Assembly (NCBI RefSeq): GCF_007990505.1
Contig: NZ_AP019822.1
Span: 1,178,001-1,242,000 of the forward strand
Length of the DNA stretch: 64,000 nt
Origin: Pseudoleptotrichia goodfellowii
GTDB lineage: Bacteria > Fusobacteriota > Fusobacteriia > Fusobacteriales > Leptotrichiaceae
Direction: 5' to 3'
The notes below the pieces were generated by a model that saw nothing but the letters and a program-made list of their open reading frames with translations, was not told the DNA's origin and made no database searches. Position 1 is the stretch's first letter; each line of letters opens with the position of its first letter. The position numbers and the translations under genes are program-made. This document shows positions 61,512 to 64,000 of the stretch, piece after piece.

Positions 61512-64000
61512 TTACTCATATAAATCATATATAAGCTCCTGAGGTATTTTATGTTTCAGCTTCCATAAAATAGTCATAGGCTTATCTCCATAGCTTTTAT
61601 AATAATCGGCATTTCCCAGATAAATAAAAGGATTTGTCTTATTTCCGTCCATAAAAGCATATTTCCTTATAAAAATATGAACTTTGATTCCTTTTTCTTT
61701 ATGTTTTATAAACATTTGACCTACACTTGATTCATGAAAAGTCTTGGGTTGACTGATCCACTGGATAATATCGTCAGCATGGAGCGAATTATCATATTTC
61801 AGATTTTCCTGTGTTATATGAGATTTATCATTTGTTATAAACAGACAAATATCTTTATCGGTATTGGCATATCCTGCCCGCCAAGTACCTTTAGGTACTT
61901 TTGAATCAAGTAATATCTGAAGATCTATCCTCATATATTCTTTATGGGTCAGCAATATGTTTTCATTAAATTCTTCCATGTCGTTTTTAGCAAATTCATT
62001 AAGTCCCAATATGAGAAGCTGTTTTAGTCTTTTGTCAAATTCATCTCTTTTCTCAATAAAAAGTTTTTCGTATTTTTCAGAAATTTTATGGCCGTATAAA
62101 GTGTTTTCCAATATACTGTCTTCAACTAATTCTGAAAAAATTCTGTTTATTAAATATATCTTTTTAAATTCCGATTTTATATTGTAATAATTTTTATAAT
62201 TTCTTAAAAGTATTTCAGAATTTATATAATTTATATTTCCGTTTTTAAAATTTTGGCTTTCAAATTTCGTTTCTAAGAGATTTTTTATTATCAAATAAGT
62301 AAAAGGTTCGACTAATTTTATTTTTTTCTCTATATAAGCCAAAAATTCCGTTTCTTCATTTTTTAACGGATATTTTTTCTCAAAATCGACTTTTTCAAAA
62401 TAAATTTGAGCGTTATAAAATGATCCTGTCTTTAAAATTAATTCCGTAAATAATTCCATATTTGAATCAAAATCTGAAATCTCCAAAATATCGTCATGAG
62501 ATTTTCCTATTTCTGCTTTATATTCATCATACATATCTTTTAAAGTATTTCTAGAATTAAAATTAATTTTTTCAATTTTATTTATAATTCTTTCCTGACA
62601 TATTCTGTCGAGCTCAATATATGATCCTCCCGGAATATTTGAAAACTGATTTTTGATTTCATCTATTATTTTCTGTTTCTTGTCATATAAAAAATTTTTA
62701 CTGTGAATTTCTTCTGAAAAACTTTTAGTTATTAAATAGTCTTTTTTGTGATTTCCGATAAAATCGATGATTGTAACAAAATCTTTGTTACTTGATTTTC
62801 TAAGTCCTCTACCAATTTGCTGAATAAAAACTGTAGATGATAATGTCGGTCTTAAAAACAGTAAAAGATTTATATCGGGAATATCTATTCCTTCGTTTAA
62901 TATATCTACAACACATAATATTTCAAATTCCTTATTTCTAAAGCTTTCTAAGATTTTAGACCGTTTAGTCTTATTTGTTTTTGCGGTTAAAACTTTAGAT
63001 TTATATCCTCTTTTTATAAACTCATTTTTCATATATGACGCATGTTCTATATTTTGGCAAAAAGCGATTCCACTCATTTTATTTCCGTCATATCCGAATT
63101 TTTCAATTTTCTCAACTATATAATCAGTTCTGACAGATTGAGAAAGATTTTCTAAAAGTATTTCCCCGTTATATACACCGTTTTTATAGGGAATTTCTTC
63201 ATAATCTACAGTTTCATCATTAACACCGAAATAATGAAAAGGAGCTATAAGATCTTTTTCCATAGCCTTTTTCAGTCCTATTTCTCCGACTAAATTATAA
63301 TCGCATAAAGCCAATATTTCTTTTCCGTCCATCCTTTCAGGAGTAGCCGTAAGACCGAGCAGAAACTTCGGAGAAAAATGATTGATTACTTTATTATAAC
63401 TGTCGGCACTTGCATGATGAAATTCATCTATTATTATATAGTCAAACCTATCTTTTTTAAATTCTTTGTAACAGCTTCTCAGGGACTGGATTGAAGCAAA
63501 TATCATTTCAAAATTTGTTTCTTTTTTTCCTCCGAACATTTTTCCGAAGTTATTTTCAGGAACTTCAAGTATATTTGAAAAAACTTTCGCTGCATTTTCG
63601 AGAAGTTCTTCTCTGTGAGCAATAAAAAGAAATCTTGCTTTTTCTCTATTGTGTCCGATAATATTTTTACTTTTAAAAAACTCTTTTATATCCATTGCTG
63701 CCAAATAAGTTTTTCCTGTTCCTGTAGCTGCTACTACCAAGCCTTTTTTATTCCCGTTTTTTCTTGTGATTTTAAGTTTTTCCAATATCTCTTTCTGCAT
63801 ACTGTTAGGCTCAAAATTCTTTTTTTGAACCTGTAATTTTTTATAATCAAAAGTATTTTGGGGCTTGTTATTATTTCTGTAATCATCATATTTTTCAATA
63901 AAATCTTCTGATAATTTGACAGCTTCATTACTGTTCCAAAGCTTTTGAAATTGTACTAAAGATTTTTCATAAATATCCAAAAATGAACTGTTTACAAGTT
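61512..64000 (-). CDS. DEAD/DEAH helicase with C-terminal DUF3427-like domain, 5' part cut by window edge
   Basis: The frame is open to the right edge of the window, so the N-terminus is missing. The visible 829 or so residues contain a helicase core with Walker A ATGTGKTYLA, Walker B IIIDEFHHAS, LGLTATPERMDG and motif VI QQIGRGLRKS. A long C-terminal region follows with features of the restriction-associated helicase family (ISQPKTFHESSVGQM, FIYLGNADY). In such proteins a phospholipase D nuclease domain usually comes first; the first visible residues fit the end of such a domain, so I infer it lies beyond the window. The TTG at 63980 is not the true start. Confidence 0.85.
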   Translation of the reverse strand, partial: LVNSSFLDIYEKSLVQFQKLWNSNEAVKLSEDFIEKYDDYRNNNKPQNTFDYKKLQVQKKNFEPNSMQKEILEKLKITRKNGNKKGLVVAATGTGKTYLAAMDIKEFFKSKNIIGHNREKARFLFIAHREELLENAAKVFSNILEVPENNFGKMFGGKKETNFEMIFASIQSLRSCYKEFKKDRFDYIIIDEFHHASADSYNKVINHFSPKFLLGLTATPERMDGKEILALCDYNLVGEIGLKKAMEKDLIAPFHYFGVNDETVDYEEIPYKNGVYNGEILLENLSQSVRTDYIVEKIEKFGYDGNKMSGIAFCQNIEHASYMKNEFIKRGYKSKVLTAKTNKTKRSKILESFRNKEFEILCVVDILNEGIDIPDINLLLFLRPTLSSTVFIQQIGRGLRKSSNKDFVTIIDFIGNHKKDYLITKSFSEEIHSKNFLYDKKQKIIDEIKNQFSNIPGGSYIELDRICQERIINKIEKINFNSRNTLKDMYDEYKAEIGKSHDDILEISDFDSNMELFTELILKTGSFYNAQIYFEKVDFEKKYPLKNEETEFLAYIEKKIKLVEPFTYLIIKNLLETKFESQNFKNGNINYINSEILLRNYKNYYNIKSEFKKIYLINRIFSELVEDSILENTLYGHKISEKYEKLFIEKRDEFDKRLKQLLILGLNEFAKNDMEEFNENILLTHKEYMRIDLQILLDSKVPKGTWRAGYANTDKDICLFITNDKSHITQENLKYDNSLHADDIIQWISQPKTFHESSVGQMFIKHKEKGIKVHIFIRKYAFMDGNKTNPFIYLGNADYYKSYGDKPMTILWKLKHKIPQELIYDLYE

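Overview
The window is about 64 kb of very AT-rich DNA with dense, mostly co-directional genes, strong AGGAGG-type ribosome binding sites and several TTG/GTG starts. A giant type V autotransporter with the fusobacterial N-terminal signature, outer-membrane proteins, a FabV-type enoyl reductase and a TolC/MacA/MacB exporter point to a double-membraned anaerobe of the Fusobacteria, most probably Leptotrichiaceae (Leptotrichia/Pseudoleptotrichia-like). The genus call is inference from gene content. I saw no rRNA, tRNA or CRISPR array.

Region 1 (1-11,740) is a purine biosynthesis operon, purL-purE-purC-purF-purM-purN-purH-purD. A leader holds two intrinsic terminators and a 44-codon ORF, and a structured repeat separates purH from purD. 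The set covers most of the PRPP-to-IMP route; purK and purB are not here. The PurF protein lacks its catalytic cysteine. Region 2 (11,740-25,325) holds a divergent fabV and a roughly 4,000-residue autotransporter adhesin split by a frameshift near 20,935. Region 3 (25,365-28,195) holds an atypical nucleoside hydrolase and a decayed IS91-type transposon flanked by two more copies of the structured repeat.

Region 4 (28,196-36,700) holds an AI-2E-family permease, a TolC-MacA-MacB exporter operon, and a nucleoside-to-ribose salvage operon (nucleoside hydrolase, unknown membrane protein, ribokinase). Region 5 (36,771-44,176) holds a hicAB toxin-antitoxin pair with its operator inside the promoter spacer, an aldo/keto reductase, an orphan Wzz-like protein, an aminotransferase, an RlmD-like rRNA methylase, a truncated antitoxin remnant and four tandem paralogous small membrane proteins. 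Region 6 (44,282-50,632) holds an unassigned ATP-grasp/esterase pair, a heterodimeric ABC exporter and a YdcF-like protein.

Region 7 (50,644-58,098) is housekeeping: a secreted protein, galU, a putative outer-membrane barrel, NAD(P)HX repair, ribF, scpA and murJ. Region 8 (58,400-64,000) is leftward: an orphan acyl-CoA dehydrogenase-like protein, possible outer-membrane protein debris, a small nuclease-like protein, a TRIC/UPF0126 channel protein and a helicase running off the window edge.

The observations most worth a second look are the PurF without a nucleophile, the covarying hairpin repeat family placed just after stop codons, the purL leader, the frameshifted adhesin, the hic operator layout and the ATP-grasp/esterase pair.
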